From contig JAAVJQ010000003.1 of NCBI GenBank assembly GCA_012038135.1, forward strand, positions 186,001 to 250,000: a stretch of 64,000 bases of DNA, in the 5' to 3' direction. Every line of letters starts with the position of its first letter. Positions within the stretch are counted from its first letter, which is position 1. Origin of the DNA: Salinimicrobium nanhaiense. GTDB taxonomy: Bacteria > Bacteroidota > Bacteroidia > Flavobacteriales > Flavobacteriaceae. Shown piece by piece: positions 16,279 through 26,191 of the stretch. A model generated the notes under the pieces. The model was given only the letters and a program-made list of their open reading frames with translations, was not told where the DNA came from and searched no databases. A program made the translations under genes and the position numbers.

Positions 16279-18546
16279 TTAAATAACAACATCCATCAAT
16301 TCAGTTAAGGATGTTGAAAAAGGTAAAGCTGCTCCACGACCTTTTCTATATTTTTCCAGCTTAGATAGATTCCAAGTACGACCTATAAATTCCTCTTCAA
16401 TATCTGGATGAATTTTATAAACGAGATAAAATTCCTGAGCTGGATTTGACGGATAGCCTTTATTTATTAAATTTTCTTTAGAGAAAATGCGAGGACCAAT
16501 TTCGGTAACTTTGAATAGTTTAGTTGCAAGGGTTTCACCCTCCCCATGAAGAAGAATGTATCTCGCACCGGTTTCTGAAGGTCCCAATCTTAAGGAACCA
16601 CGATCATTTCCAGTTCTCAGATTGATTAATCCGTTTTTTAAGATCCAATCAAGGTTTTCTTTTCTGTAGTATGCTATTAGTACTGAAGTATCGTCGGGAA
16701 TAAAATCCCTATTGGGACCATATGCTTCAGGTAACCTCTCTTTTAATTTGTTTGGTTTTTCTTTATGAATATCAAAGATTCTATATGCTATATTTTCACG
16801 TTGGGAAGCCCTGTTCAGGAAGTGATCAACTACCCGAAGGATGAAATCTTTCACATCTTCAATTCCACTGTTCGTTCTTGAAGGTCTGACAGGGAATGCT
16901 CCAAGTCCAGGCAAAATTTCATGAAACCCTCTTTTTTCTAATACATCTGTACCCGGATAAAGAACATATGCTCCTCCGGTTCTTTTTATTGCGTCTTTGT
17001 ATGCGTGCATTTTTAATAGATCAGCATTTTTATAAGAACCTTTTTGCTGATTTTTTTTCTCTTCATCTAGCTCCTTCTTTTCCTGTGTACAATCTCCCAG
17101 CTGATCTATTACCAAATTCTCTATTTTATATTTTGCATCAAAATGGATGTGAACGATTAGTTCTTCCTTTTCTGACATTTCTTCTGATATATCCGAAGGC
17201 CAAATAGAAAGAGTATAATCGGGCCTCAATGATTTTGTCCAGCTACCTGGCGAGGGATGTTTTCCATTCCCCGAAAAAGTCCGGTTAAAGCTGAAATTTA
17301 CCTGTAGTTGTCTTGTATCATGTTCTAGAATCCCTCGCACAGACCTTTTTTCACCTTGAATCAATTGAAGACTCAGCCCATCACTTGTAGGTTTAATTAG
17401 ATCTTCCAAGTCTGCTGGATTCATTTGAAAAATTTCTTTTAATAAGTCAAGTAGAGTGAAAAATAGCCAGTATTCATAAAGTGTGGCTATGTCTTTTTTG
17501 CCACTGGCGTAGACATCTTCTCCTCCTTTCCAAACTAATTTTGCAGCCAAGTCAAACATTAGCCACGCCTTCAACACCTCCCGATAACCTTCTTTCTTCT
17601 GAAGGATCGGACTGTTCAGCTTTAAAATTTGGGCTCTGGATATTTCGTTGAAAAAGGTGTGATGAAGGTGCTGTTCCAGTTTTTCAATTGTGGATATTAC
17701 TTCCTTTGCAATTCTGCTTCCTGCTTTTGCAGCAGTTTTAATATCGTTGCAAAGTTTTAAAAAACTTTGCAACGCATGTTTTATAAACCGGTTTTCAGCA
17801 GTGTCAACTGTTTGTGTTTTCAAATCCGATTGCACTCTTACCGGTAAGCTGGTAATACCTTTTTTAGATAAGCTGTGACCATCCCTGAGGCGGGTTCTTT
17901 GCGATCTGGTCAAGAATTGTCTTACGTGATGGTTCTTAAACTTACCAACATTTCTGATATCTGTCTCTTCAGAAACACGGCACCATGCTGTGTTTGGAGA
18001 AGTAATAATTCTGTGAACAGCTTCATTAAATTCATCTGTATCTATTACCGATTTTATAAAGGTATATCTTTGATATAGCGTCTCACTCCCTTTGGTAAAA
18101 TCAGGCTCAAAAGTCTGAGAAACTGGAGAATTGACCTGCATTAGGAGATCTGTACAATGCTCAGTAATGTTTTCCAACATGAACCGGTAATCTTCTCTAT
18201 AGGTAGTTTTCAGGGACTGCACCTCAAGGTTTACCAGCCCTACTTGGTGAGATGACTCCTTATGAAATACAGGTAAACTGAGAGTGCCAACATATATATT
18301 AGGAGAAATCCTTCCCTGATGTTTATTAAAAGGATCCTGCTCTACAATTTCATTAGATTCGAAAAAATAAGAAGAACAGGAGAACCTGTAGTGATAAAAA
18401 TGGCCTTCTACAAGTTGGAAGCGAGCTTCACCATTTGCTTCAGCATCAGTAACATCAAATAATGAATTATTTGATCTGGCTATTATTAGTAAAAAGAGAC
18501 CCTCTTCAACAGAATAAAGTGGGATATTTATTTCTTTATCGGCCAT
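16279..18546 (-). CDS. McrC-like DUF2357 protein with PD-(D/E)XK nuclease domain
   Basis: This 755-residue protein is the nuclease partner of the upstream McrB-like ATPase. The stop codon of that gene overlaps this start (TAATG at 18546), so translation is coupled. The N-terminal half (about 1-400) is the DUF2357 region. The nuclease core has RPDYTLSIWP (Asp443) and HIHFDAKYK (Asp470, Lys472), the PD...DxK pattern, followed by KMHAYKDAI. After it comes an unusual ~135-residue C-terminal module (about 620-755: SVLIAYYRKENLDWIL, GARYILLHGEGE, FYLVYKI) that could be a PUA/EVE-like module reading modified bases. In McrBC systems the AAA+ motor translocates on DNA and this subunit cleaves modified invader DNA. 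The target modification is unknown. Confidence 0.85.
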   Translation of the reverse strand: MADKEINIPLYSVEEGLFLLIIARSNNSLFDVTDAEANGEARFQLVEGHFYHYRFSCSSYFFESNEIVEQDPFNKHQGRISPNIYVGTLSLPVFHKESSHQVGLVNLEVQSLKTTYREDYRFMLENITEHCTDLLMQVNSPVSQTFEPDFTKGSETLYQRYTFIKSVIDTDEFNEAVHRIITSPNTAWCRVSEETDIRNVGKFKNHHVRQFLTRSQRTRLRDGHSLSKKGITSLPVRVQSDLKTQTVDTAENRFIKHALQSFLKLCNDIKTAAKAGSRIAKEVISTIEKLEQHLHHTFFNEISRAQILKLNSPILQKKEGYREVLKAWLMFDLAAKLVWKGGEDVYASGKKDIATLYEYWLFFTLLDLLKEIFQMNPADLEDLIKPTSDGLSLQLIQGEKRSVRGILEHDTRQLQVNFSFNRTFSGNGKHPSPGSWTKSLRPDYTLSIWPSDISEEMSEKEELIVHIHFDAKYKIENLVIDQLGDCTQEKKELDEEKKNQQKGSYKNADLLKMHAYKDAIKRTGGAYVLYPGTDVLEKRGFHEILPGLGAFPVRPSRTNSGIEDVKDFILRVVDHFLNRASQRENIAYRIFDIHKEKPNKLKERLPEAYGPNRDFIPDDTSVLIAYYRKENLDWILKNGLINLRTGNDRGSLRLGPSETGARYILLHGEGETLATKLFKVTEIGPRIFSKENLINKGYPSNPAQEFYLVYKIHPDIEEEFIGRTWNLSKLEKYRKGRGAALPFSTSLTELMDVVI

Positions 18547-20483
18547 TAAGCTTCAGCGTAACTGGCAAAGCCATTTTCAATTACTCCATTGTACATTCTG
18601 GACAATTTTTCAAGTGATAGTGGATATTTTACAGTTTCATTATCCTCAAATGAAAAATCGGACTTTAAAAAAACGTCTTTTTCTATTTTATCATTAGGAG
18701 AAATCAGACAAAACTGCCCTAAAGTGGTAAGTACTGGAACCAATTTTCTTCTGGAACCATGCAATTTCGGTAGTAATTTTTGCATTATAGCAATATCTAA
18801 TTTCTCATCTTCATTCAGGTCTTTATTTACAATAAAAAGATTGTAGAGTAGGTGGTGAATTTCCGATGCACTGCGATAGCCGAATTCAGCGCCGGTTTTC
18901 TTTAATTCTTGAAAGAAGTTTAGTAAAGTTTCATTGACAGAGTTCTTCGGCTTTTCATAAACTGTGTTAGAAGAAATTTTTAGAAAATCGGCTGCCATGT
19001 CTGCTCCTTTTCCTTGGAGAATAGAGAGATCTGGCTTACTGTTGTTATTGAGAAAAGCTTCCATTTCATCAGCAGTAATTCGGAATTCTATAGTATTGGC
19101 TCTGTCCAAAACTTTTGGGCTGAACATATAAGTTGTTTCATCAATGTTAACAGTTCCCACTATGAAAACATTTTTCGGCCATGACACCTTGGAAGGAGCT
19201 CCAATTTTCTCTTGATCATCCTCATACAGCGTAATTTTCTGGCCACTTTCCATAATACTCAAAAAGTCAGCAAAATATCTTTCTACATGGCTTAGGTTCA
19301 TTTCGTCCAGGATAATGAAATAAGGTTTATAGGGGTCTTCTTTACCTTTTATTAATAGGTCCAGAATTCCGTTCTCCGGCTTTACATATTCCTTCTGATC
19401 TATGGCGTTAGAATATCCCAGCAACGGCTCTCTGTTGGTCCAATCGGCCCCCACAGGAACGATGCAGAACTGATTCTCTTTTTCGCAAATCCATGTAGCA
19501 AAAGTCTGAGCGAGTTTAGTTTTTCCTGAACCTGAAAGACCGGTTAGGATTACAAAAGGTTTGGTTGCCAGTGAAGCAACGAAACGATCAATTAATTTTT
19601 TTGAAAACTGCAACCCTCCCTCCTTGGCATTTTCAAGAAAAGTGGCTGTGTTTAATTGTGCTTTTTCTAATCCGTGGGAATTGCTCATTTGGCTAAAATC
19701 TTCCTCTGGTCTGTTGTTTTGAAAAAGATCATCTTGTTTTAAATTTTGTGCATTTACAGATTTATAGATCTCTATAATTTCCTCAAGATCGTTTTCTATT
19801 ATCTCGGCCTTGGGAAGATCCAATATATTATAGGACTTAAAGACAAAAGAGTCACCGTATCTTTTTGGTTCTCCTAAATTATTTTCTTGGAAATATTCGT
19901 TGACTGTTTTCTGATTTTCTGTCACAGGCCAATTTATAGGAGGTTTCCGGGTCTCACTTATTCCATAGGAAAGAATCAAGCGGTCAACTTCTTTGAAATA
20001 TAAATAGCCTGGATAAATTCCTTCACTTGTAGTATGTGGAGCCATTAAGAAAGAGATCCAAGGAATCCGCGCCGCAACTCCTTGCCCAAAACTTACTTTT
20101 ACTTTTAAACCTTTAAAGCTTTCCCTAAAATGTTTAGTTTTTAAATTTCCCGTTTTGCTCTGCTCTAAAAAATTGATCAACTCTGGGTAGAACATTTCAT
20201 CTTCTGACATTGGAGTTCCATTTTTGTGAATAATCCTGAAATCATTTTTTTCTAAAAGCTGAAAACATGGAGTGTCTAATCCCCCTCTAAACGTACGACG
20301 GTCCAAAACTTCTCCATTAGCGAAATAATTTGCGTAAGAAACTATGAGCTTTGGAGGATATAACTTTCCATCAAACTGAGCGTCATAATACTGCGAATCT
20401 CCACCTGGCGGAATTCCCTCCTTATCTATCTTTTCCACAGCTCTTCTAAGATGTTCGCGCGAAATATTACTTGGTATACTCAT
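18546..20483 (-). CDS. McrB-like AAA+ ATPase/GTPase with DNA-recognition N-terminus
   Basis: This is a 645-residue motor subunit of a type IV (McrBC-type) restriction system. Residues about 1-90 (LYPPKLIVSYANYFANGEVL) resemble the head domain seen on ScoMcrA-like and HNH endonucleases. Residues about 95-240 match the DUF3578/MrcB_N DNA-recognition region (ARIPWISFLMAP). The AAA+ module has Walker A GLSGSGKT (315-322), VPVGADWTNREPLLGY (343-358), Walker B FIILDEMN (389-396) and sensor GTVNIDET (443-450). It is the first gene of a two-gene operon with the DUF2357 nuclease. Two different recognition modules in one chain is unusual and suggests a specificity other than plain methylcytosine. Confidence 0.88.
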   Translation of the reverse strand: MSIPSNISREHLRRAVEKIDKEGIPPGGDSQYYDAQFDGKLYPPKLIVSYANYFANGEVLDRRTFRGGLDTPCFQLLEKNDFRIIHKNGTPMSEDEMFYPELINFLEQSKTGNLKTKHFRESFKGLKVKVSFGQGVAARIPWISFLMAPHTTSEGIYPGYLYFKEVDRLILSYGISETRKPPINWPVTENQKTVNEYFQENNLGEPKRYGDSFVFKSYNILDLPKAEIIENDLEEIIEIYKSVNAQNLKQDDLFQNNRPEEDFSQMSNSHGLEKAQLNTATFLENAKEGGLQFSKKLIDRFVASLATKPFVILTGLSGSGKTKLAQTFATWICEKENQFCIVPVGADWTNREPLLGYSNAIDQKEYVKPENGILDLLIKGKEDPYKPYFIILDEMNLSHVERYFADFLSIMESGQKITLYEDDQEKIGAPSKVSWPKNVFIVGTVNIDETTYMFSPKVLDRANTIEFRITADEMEAFLNNNSKPDLSILQGKGADMAADFLKISSNTVYEKPKNSVNETLLNFFQELKKTGAEFGYRSASEIHHLLYNLFIVNKDLNEDEKLDIAIMQKLLPKLHGSRRKLVPVLTTLGQFCLISPNDKIEKDVFLKSDFSFEDNETVKYPLSLEKLSRMYNGVIENGFASYAEA

Positions 20484-20585
20484 AATAACTTACCTAACGA
20501 GTTAGAAATATAATAGTAGGGAAGATTTCTTCAGCATTAGCTTCAGAAGGTTTAAATGTAGGAAAATAAACTCAAATCGCTACGT

Positions 20586-20900
20586 CTAGTTGTCGAACGC
20601 TTTCCGCAGTTTGCCCCTGGAATGGAAGCTCCAGCAGGTGTTTTGGAAAAATGATCTTGCTGTTGAGGTGTTCCCCCTCTGTAGAATGTAATGACATATC
20701 TGAGATTTTTTAGATCCAGACATACAGGAATGACTTCTGCAGGCATTTTTTTTTGACAGATCGTCCACATCTTAAAACCACCGTGGAGTGTTGCTCTCGG
20801 TTGGTACCCTTCAAAAGAAGGATTCCTGATGTATGAATAATTAATACTTCCGCTGTTGCGGCTCTAATTCAAATATAAGGTTTTCCGGAAAATTTGAAAA
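20586..20900 (-). promoter_or_regulatory. Possible promoter and structured leader of the McrBC operon
   Basis: On the minus strand a TATATTTG -7 element lies at 20877-20870, with a weak TTTT 19 bp upstream. Downstream dyads are CCGC-AACA-GCGG (20850-20861), CCTTC-TTTT-GAAGG (20808-20821) and a CCAACCG/CGGTGG stem enclosing GAG-CAACA-CTC (20779-20804). Transcription would reach mcrB after a ~390-nt leader. Two short frames overlapping here (20552-20770) look accidental. A leader, a separate RNA, or nothing at all are all possible. Confidence 0.3.
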
Positions 20901-21066
20901 TTTTTTTATTGCCCGAACAAAACCTAATCTGTAGCCAAAGCTTTAAAGGGTCTAATGCAGTTTTTCTATTAACAATGATCGATAACCAATGAGCAGGATT
21001 GTTCTTTGACCAAATCTCTCAACTAAAATTAACGCTTCTCAAACAGCTCAAAAAGGAAATATTTTA

Positions 21067-21096
21067 TAATTTTGGAAAAATTCCTATTAATAGGAA
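21067..21096 (+). promoter_or_regulatory. -7 element and SOS-type operator of dinB
   Basis: TAATTTTG at 21067-21074 fits the -7 box. TTCCTATTAATAGGAA at 21081-21096 is a perfect 16-bp palindrome over the likely transcription start, and the dyad extends imperfectly to about 34 bp. The position is right for a LexA/S24-type repressor. The regulator is not encoded nearby. Confidence 0.6.
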
Positions 21097-21107
21097 AATA
21101 TCCAATA

Positions 21108-22328
21108 ATGGAGAAAACTAAAGCTATTTTACACCTCGACCTGGATACCTTTTTTGTATCTGTAGAGCGTTTGCTGCATCCCGAGTTAAATGACCGTCCG
21201 GTGCTGGTTGGCGGACTGGGCGATCGCGGAGTGGTGGCGGCGTGTAGCTATGAGACCCGCCGCTATGGCGTACATTCGGGGATGGCGATGAAGGTGGCCC
21301 GGCAGCTATGTCCGGCGGCTACAGTGATCAAAGGAGAGACCGGTACTTACAGCAAATATTCCCATCAGGTAACAGAAATCATTCAAAACAAAGTGCCCGC
21401 CTTTGAGAAAGCTAGTATCGACGAATTTTACGCCGATCTTACCGGGATGGATAAGTTCTTTGGCGCCTACCGCTTTGCTTCTGAGTTGCGGCAGGAGATC
21501 ATCCGCGAAAGCGGACTCCCCATTTCCTTTGGCCTCTCGCGGAACAAAGTGGTGTCAAAAATAGCAACGGGCGAGGCCAAACCAAATAACCAAATACTCA
21601 TAGAAACCGGTGCCGAAAGGTCATTTTTGGCACCCCTGTCGGTAAGGAAAATTCCCATGATTGGCAGTAAAACATTCCAGACGTTGCTGGGGCTGGGGGT
21701 GAGGGAGATCAAGACCATCCAGGAGATGCCGGTGGAGATGATGGAGAGCGTATTGGGCAAGAACGGGCGTACCATCTGGAAACGGGCGCATGGGATTGAT
21801 GATGTGCCTATCATTCCGTTTCATGAGCGCAAATCTATTTCTGCCGAACGTACCTTTCACAAGGATACTATCGATATGGTACAGCTTAGTGCCACGCTAA
21901 CGGCTATGACCGAAAACCTGGCGTACCAGCTGCGGCGGGGGGATAAGCTTACTTCGAATATAAGTGTGAAGATCAGGTATTCAGATTTTAATACCTACAC
22001 CAAACAGGCGAGCATTCCCTACACCAGCGCCGATCATATTTTGATCCCGAAGATCGCAGAGCTCTTTAGGCAGCTGTACAACCGGCGGTTGCTGATACGG
22101 CTGGTGGGAGTGAAATTCACCGGACTCGTAGGTGGGCATTACCAGATCAATTTATTTGATGACAGTGAGGAGATGCTCCGCCTGTACAATTCTATCGACC
22201 GCATTCGCAACCGGTTTGGGGAAAATGTGGTTATGCGGGCCTCAACGATGGGAGGCACACTGGTTGGTAGAATGAGTAATCCCTTTGATGGAGAACCGCC
22301 TATGTTACATGCGCACAGGCAGAGTTAA
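21108..22328 (+). CDS. dinB: Y-family DNA polymerase (DinB/Pol IV-like)
   Basis: From ATG 21108 the product has 406 residues. An ATG at 21072 is possible but would translate through the operator palindrome. Motifs: HLDLDTFFVSVE (catalytic Asp11, steric-gate Phe region), SYETRRYGVHSGMAM, SIDEFYADLTG (Asp-Glu about 105-106), GLSRNKVVSKIATGEAKPN, a helix-hairpin-helix region (IPMIGSKTF), and a little-finger domain ending near MGGTLVGR. All catalytic carboxylates are present, so it should be an active translesion polymerase. It is followed by the dnaE-like gene, the usual Bacteroidota mutagenesis pair. Confidence 0.92.
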   Translation: MEKTKAILHLDLDTFFVSVERLLHPELNDRPVLVGGLGDRGVVAACSYETRRYGVHSGMAMKVARQLCPAATVIKGETGTYSKYSHQVTEIIQNKVPAFEKASIDEFYADLTGMDKFFGAYRFASELRQEIIRESGLPISFGLSRNKVVSKIATGEAKPNNQILIETGAERSFLAPLSVRKIPMIGSKTFQTLLGLGVREIKTIQEMPVEMMESVLGKNGRTIWKRAHGIDDVPIIPFHERKSISAERTFHKDTIDMVQLSATLTAMTENLAYQLRRGDKLTSNISVKIRYSDFNTYTKQASIPYTSADHILIPKIAELFRQLYNRRLLIRLVGVKFTGLVGGHYQINLFDDSEEMLRLYNSIDRIRNRFGENVVMRASTMGGTLVGRMSNPFDGEPPMLHAHRQS

Positions 22329-22994
22329 CTTCGCCGGGAGGCGAAAATTAGCTATTCAAGGTTCAAGATTCAAAGTTCAAGGTTGTGGAACTTGAAAATG
22401 AACGAAAGATTTGGGATGTGATGATTTGAAAATTTGGAGATGATTTTTTACGTCTGTTCAGGTTCAATGAAAACTTTCCTAAACAAGATCACGAATTTTT
22501 CCGCGGCCTATATGAAAAGCAGAGTATGAGTAAGCAGGTTTGAGTGAGTAGGAGAAACAATTCGTGTATTAGTGGCATTTTTTCAACATAAAAATAAAAG
22601 GGCTTCGACCACGGCTATCGCCGGCTCAGCCTGACATTTTTGAATTAACAATTACCAATTAAAAATGAACAGAAATTTCTCCGCGCCCTTTGCGAAACCT
22701 TGGCGGCCTTTGCGAGAAAAATTCTCGTGCTATTTTTTTCACGCAAAGAGCGCAAAGAAAAATTCGCAGAGAACGCAGAAAAAAAGTGTTCAGTGTTCGG
22801 TGATCAGTGATCAAAGTATGCAGTGCAAAGTGATTAGTAAGCAGTAACATAACGAATAGCTAAAGGCTAAAAGCCAACAGCCAATAGCTGAAAAGACCTA
22901 ACTCATAACTCATAACTCATAACTAAAAAAAGTCTTGTCTCTTGGTTCTTGTAGCGCAGCGGTCTTGCCTCTTGACCTCAAAATATGATAAGAA
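22329..22994. repeat. Intergenic repeat words between dinB and the dnaE-like gene
   Basis: The 666-bp gap carries TTCAAGATTCAAAGTTCAAG (22356-22385), a CTTCGACCACGG...GGCTCAGCCTGAC dyad (22603-22637), ACGCAAAGAGCGCAAAG (22741-22757), CAGTGTTCGGTGATCAG forms (22785-22845) and three CATAACT copies (22903-22923). No gene seen. The gap is large for a two-gene cassette. Confidence 0.5.
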
Positions 22995-25900
22995 ATGTAT
23001 TTAAACAACCACACCTACTACTCCCTTCGCTACGGCACTTTCCCGGAGAAGGAATTGTGTGACCTGGCAGAAGAGAATAAAGCCACGGCGGTGGCGGTAA
23101 CCGATATCAACAACACCTCGGCCTGCCTCAGCTTTTTGAAGACGGCCCGAAAATATGATTTTAAGGCCCTCATCGGGATCGACTTTCGCAATGGCGTGCA
23201 GCAGCAGTACGTGGGCCTGGCGCGGAACAACAATGGTTTTAAGCAGCTCAATGATCACCTCTCGGCACACCTGCATGTAGAGAAGGAATTCGCTGCAGAT
23301 GCTCCGCCGCTGGGAGATTGCTGGTTTATTTATCCGCTGGAGCAGGTGATGAGGTGTCAAAAATGGGTTTTTAGAGCCGATGAATTCATAGGAGTTTCCG
23401 TGGAAAGCCTGCGCAAGCTGAAATTTTCAAAATACCTGGAACTAAAGGATAAACTGGTGCTACTGCAAACGGTTAGCTTCCGAAACAAAAAGGATTATAA
23501 TGCCCACCGCCTGCTGCGTGCGATCGACAGGAATATACTGCTGAGTCAGCTGCCCGAATCTGAACAAGGTTCTCCCGCTCATAAAATGTTGCCCGAAAAT
23601 GACCTTTTTGAAGCCTTTGCAGATCATCCTTTTATTATAGAAAACACGCAGCAGCTCATTGACGGCTGCGAAGTAAATTTTGGCTTTGACAGCGCCCGCC
23701 AAAACCGGAATCTGCAGATCTTCAGTAAAAGCAAAGAAGAAGACGCAGAGATCCTGAAGGCTCTGTGCTATAAGCACCTTCCGCGGCGCTACCCCAATGC
23801 CACACCCGAAACCTATGCAAGGGTAGAGAAGGAGCTGCAGGCGATCATTAGCCTGGGTTTTGTGAGTTATTTTTTGATCAACCATGATATCATTTCCTAT
23901 GCAAGATCGAAGAACTATCCGTTCATAGGGCGGGGGAGCGGAGCGAATTCAGTAGTGGCCTATATCATTGGGATCACCAATGTTGATCCCATTGAACTCG
24001 ACCTGTACTTTGAACGCTTTATCAATGCCCATCGACACTCGCCGCCCGACTTTGATATTGATTTCTCCTGGAAGGACCGGCAGGATGTGACAGATTATAT
24101 TTTCAGGAGGTATGAACATACTGCGCTGCTGGCGACCTATATCACTTTTAAGCGGCGGGCAGTGATACGGGAGCTGGGGAAAGTTTTTGGTTTGCCCAAG
24201 ACAGAGATCGACAAACTGTCTTCGGGATATTTTGATCCCAAAAGCCTGGATGAGATGGAGAAGCTGGTTTTTCGCTACAGTTCTCTCATCGCCGGTTTTC
24301 CAAATTACCTGAGCGTACATTCCGGCGGAATTGCCATTTTACAGGAGCCCATTCACCAATATGCCGGTACCTTTTTGCCGCCCAAAGGTTTTGCGACCAT
24401 TCAGCTGGATATGAATATCGCCGAAGATGTGGGCATCTTCAAATTTGATATCCTCGCGCAGCGTGGTCTTTCCAAGATCACCGATGCCATTGAGATCGTC
24501 AAGGAGAATCAGCCGGAAGCGGAAATTGAAGACATGGAAAATATTTCAGTCTTTAAGAACGATCCCAATATCAACAACCTGCTGCGTACCGGCGACTGTA
24601 TGGGCGTGTTCTATGTGGAATCTCCTGCCATGCGCGGACTTTTTCAAAAGCTGCAAACCGATGATTATTTAGGACTGGTGGCGGCGAGCTCTATTATTCG
24701 GCCGGGAGTTTCGAACGGGGGCATGAAGGAGGAGTACATTAAACGTCACCGCGATCCCGAAAGAAGAAAACAGGCGCATCCCGTGCTGGCGAAGATCCTG
24801 GACGAAACCTACGGCATCATGGTGTACCAGGAAGATGTGCTCAAGATCGCCCACTATTTCGCCGGACTCTCCCTGGAGGAAGCCGACATTCTGCGCCGCG
24901 GCATGAGCGGAAAAAAACGAAATGAGGTGGACTTCCGGAAACTCGAAGATAAGTTCCGAAACAACTGCCGGGAAAAAGGCTATTCAGAAAGCCTTATTGA
25001 AGAGGTGTGGACGCAGATCATGTCCTTCGCGGGCTATGCCTTTCCGAAGGGACATTCGGCTTCCTATGCGGTGGAGAGCTACCAGAGTCTTTACCTTAAA
25101 TATTATTTTCCGCTGGAATTTATGGTAGCCTGCCTCAACAACGGCGGCGGATTCTACGATGTGGAAACCTATATTCAGGAGATCCGGAAATGCGGCGGAA
25201 GGATACATGCGCCCTGTATCAACAAAAGCGACCACCACACGGTGATCTGCGGGAAGGACATTTACCTGGGGCTGGGCTATATTAAGGAGCTGGAGATAAA
25301 AGTGGTGCAGCGCATTTTAGAGGATCGCAATTTCTTCGGAAGCTTTAGATCCTTTGATGATTTTATCGACCGGGTGCCCATTTCCATTGAACAGCTGAGT
25401 ATCCTGCTGAAGATCGATGCCTTCAGGTTTACCGGGGTAGATAAACATCACCTGCTGTGGAAAGCCTATTTTAAACTGAATAAGGGAAAGACCGCTACAG
25501 GACAGGCGTTGCTGTTTAAACCGCCCCACCGGGATTTTGACCTGCCGGAGTTGTCACATTCTTTTCTTATTGATGCCTATGATCAAATGGAACTGCTGGG
25601 CTTCTCCCTGCATGATCATTTTAAATTACTCAGGCCGGAATGCTACCAAAACCTGATGCGGCCCGGGGTGGTCAAGGCCAAAGACCTGCAGCAGCACCTG
25701 GGAAAACAGATCGGGATCTACGGACATTTGATCACAGCCAAACGTACGCCAACAGTGAACCGGCAGTACATGTGCTTTGGTACTTTCTATGACCGGGATG
25801 GAGATATTTTTGATGTGGTGCAGTTTCCAAGGGCTGCAGAACGGTTTCCGTTGCACAGCAAAGGGATCTATTTATGTAAGGGAAAGGTGATGGAGGAACT

Positions 25901-26003
25901 GGGATATATTTATATCACGATAGACTGGATGGAGCGGCAGGAGACTATGGGAGATCCGCGGTATGTAAGTCCTTCTAAAAAAGGCCTTTTAAAGGTGGAG
26001 TAA
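22995..26003 (+). CDS. DNA polymerase III alpha subunit, short error-prone DnaE type
   Basis: This C-family polymerase has 1002 residues, shorter than the replicative DnaE (about 1150-1500) and like the damage-inducible DnaE2-type enzymes. It has an N-terminal PHP domain (NNHTYYSLRYGTFPE, with several metal ligands changed from the canonical HxH form), the palm signature PPDFDIDFSW (Asp352, 354, 356), GSGANSVVAYIIGITNVDP, HSGGIAILQE, FKFDILAQRGLSKI, a Q-D-V helix region (YQEDVLKIAHYFAG, RRGMSGK) and an OB-like C-terminus. It should extend past lesions together with the upstream DinB. The changed PHP site suggests loss of proofreading. Confidence 0.9.
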   Translation: MYLNNHTYYSLRYGTFPEKELCDLAEENKATAVAVTDINNTSACLSFLKTARKYDFKALIGIDFRNGVQQQYVGLARNNNGFKQLNDHLSAHLHVEKEFAADAPPLGDCWFIYPLEQVMRCQKWVFRADEFIGVSVESLRKLKFSKYLELKDKLVLLQTVSFRNKKDYNAHRLLRAIDRNILLSQLPESEQGSPAHKMLPENDLFEAFADHPFIIENTQQLIDGCEVNFGFDSARQNRNLQIFSKSKEEDAEILKALCYKHLPRRYPNATPETYARVEKELQAIISLGFVSYFLINHDIISYARSKNYPFIGRGSGANSVVAYIIGITNVDPIELDLYFERFINAHRHSPPDFDIDFSWKDRQDVTDYIFRRYEHTALLATYITFKRRAVIRELGKVFGLPKTEIDKLSSGYFDPKSLDEMEKLVFRYSSLIAGFPNYLSVHSGGIAILQEPIHQYAGTFLPPKGFATIQLDMNIAEDVGIFKFDILAQRGLSKITDAIEIVKENQPEAEIEDMENISVFKNDPNINNLLRTGDCMGVFYVESPAMRGLFQKLQTDDYLGLVAASSIIRPGVSNGGMKEEYIKRHRDPERRKQAHPVLAKILDETYGIMVYQEDVLKIAHYFAGLSLEEADILRRGMSGKKRNEVDFRKLEDKFRNNCREKGYSESLIEEVWTQIMSFAGYAFPKGHSASYAVESYQSLYLKYYFPLEFMVACLNNGGGFYDVETYIQEIRKCGGRIHAPCINKSDHHTVICGKDIYLGLGYIKELEIKVVQRILEDRNFFGSFRSFDDFIDRVPISIEQLSILLKIDAFRFTGVDKHHLLWKAYFKLNKGKTATGQALLFKPPHRDFDLPELSHSFLIDAYDQMELLGFSLHDHFKLLRPECYQNLMRPGVVKAKDLQQHLGKQIGIYGHLITAKRTPTVNRQYMCFGTFYDRDGDIFDVVQFPRAAERFPLHSKGIYLCKGKVMEELGYIYITIDWMERQETMGDPRYVSPSKKGLLKVE

Positions 26004-26191
26004 ATTGATTCAGAATAATTCAGAATTTAAAATTCAGAATTGGAATTTGGTGCTTGAAAATTGAATTTTATGAAATGTTGTATAGCCTTCCACAATGTGC
26101 AGATAGCTATTTCTGATATGTGGAGCACCAACTTTGGTTAGATTTTTGACTACTTTTACATATATTTATTTTACGAACAAAAAATTGAATT

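Noticed and set aside
20552..20770. Two overlapping minus-strand frames upstream of the McrB-like gene
   Set aside because: No recognisable protein character, they overlap in different frames, and the region has RNA-like dyads instead.
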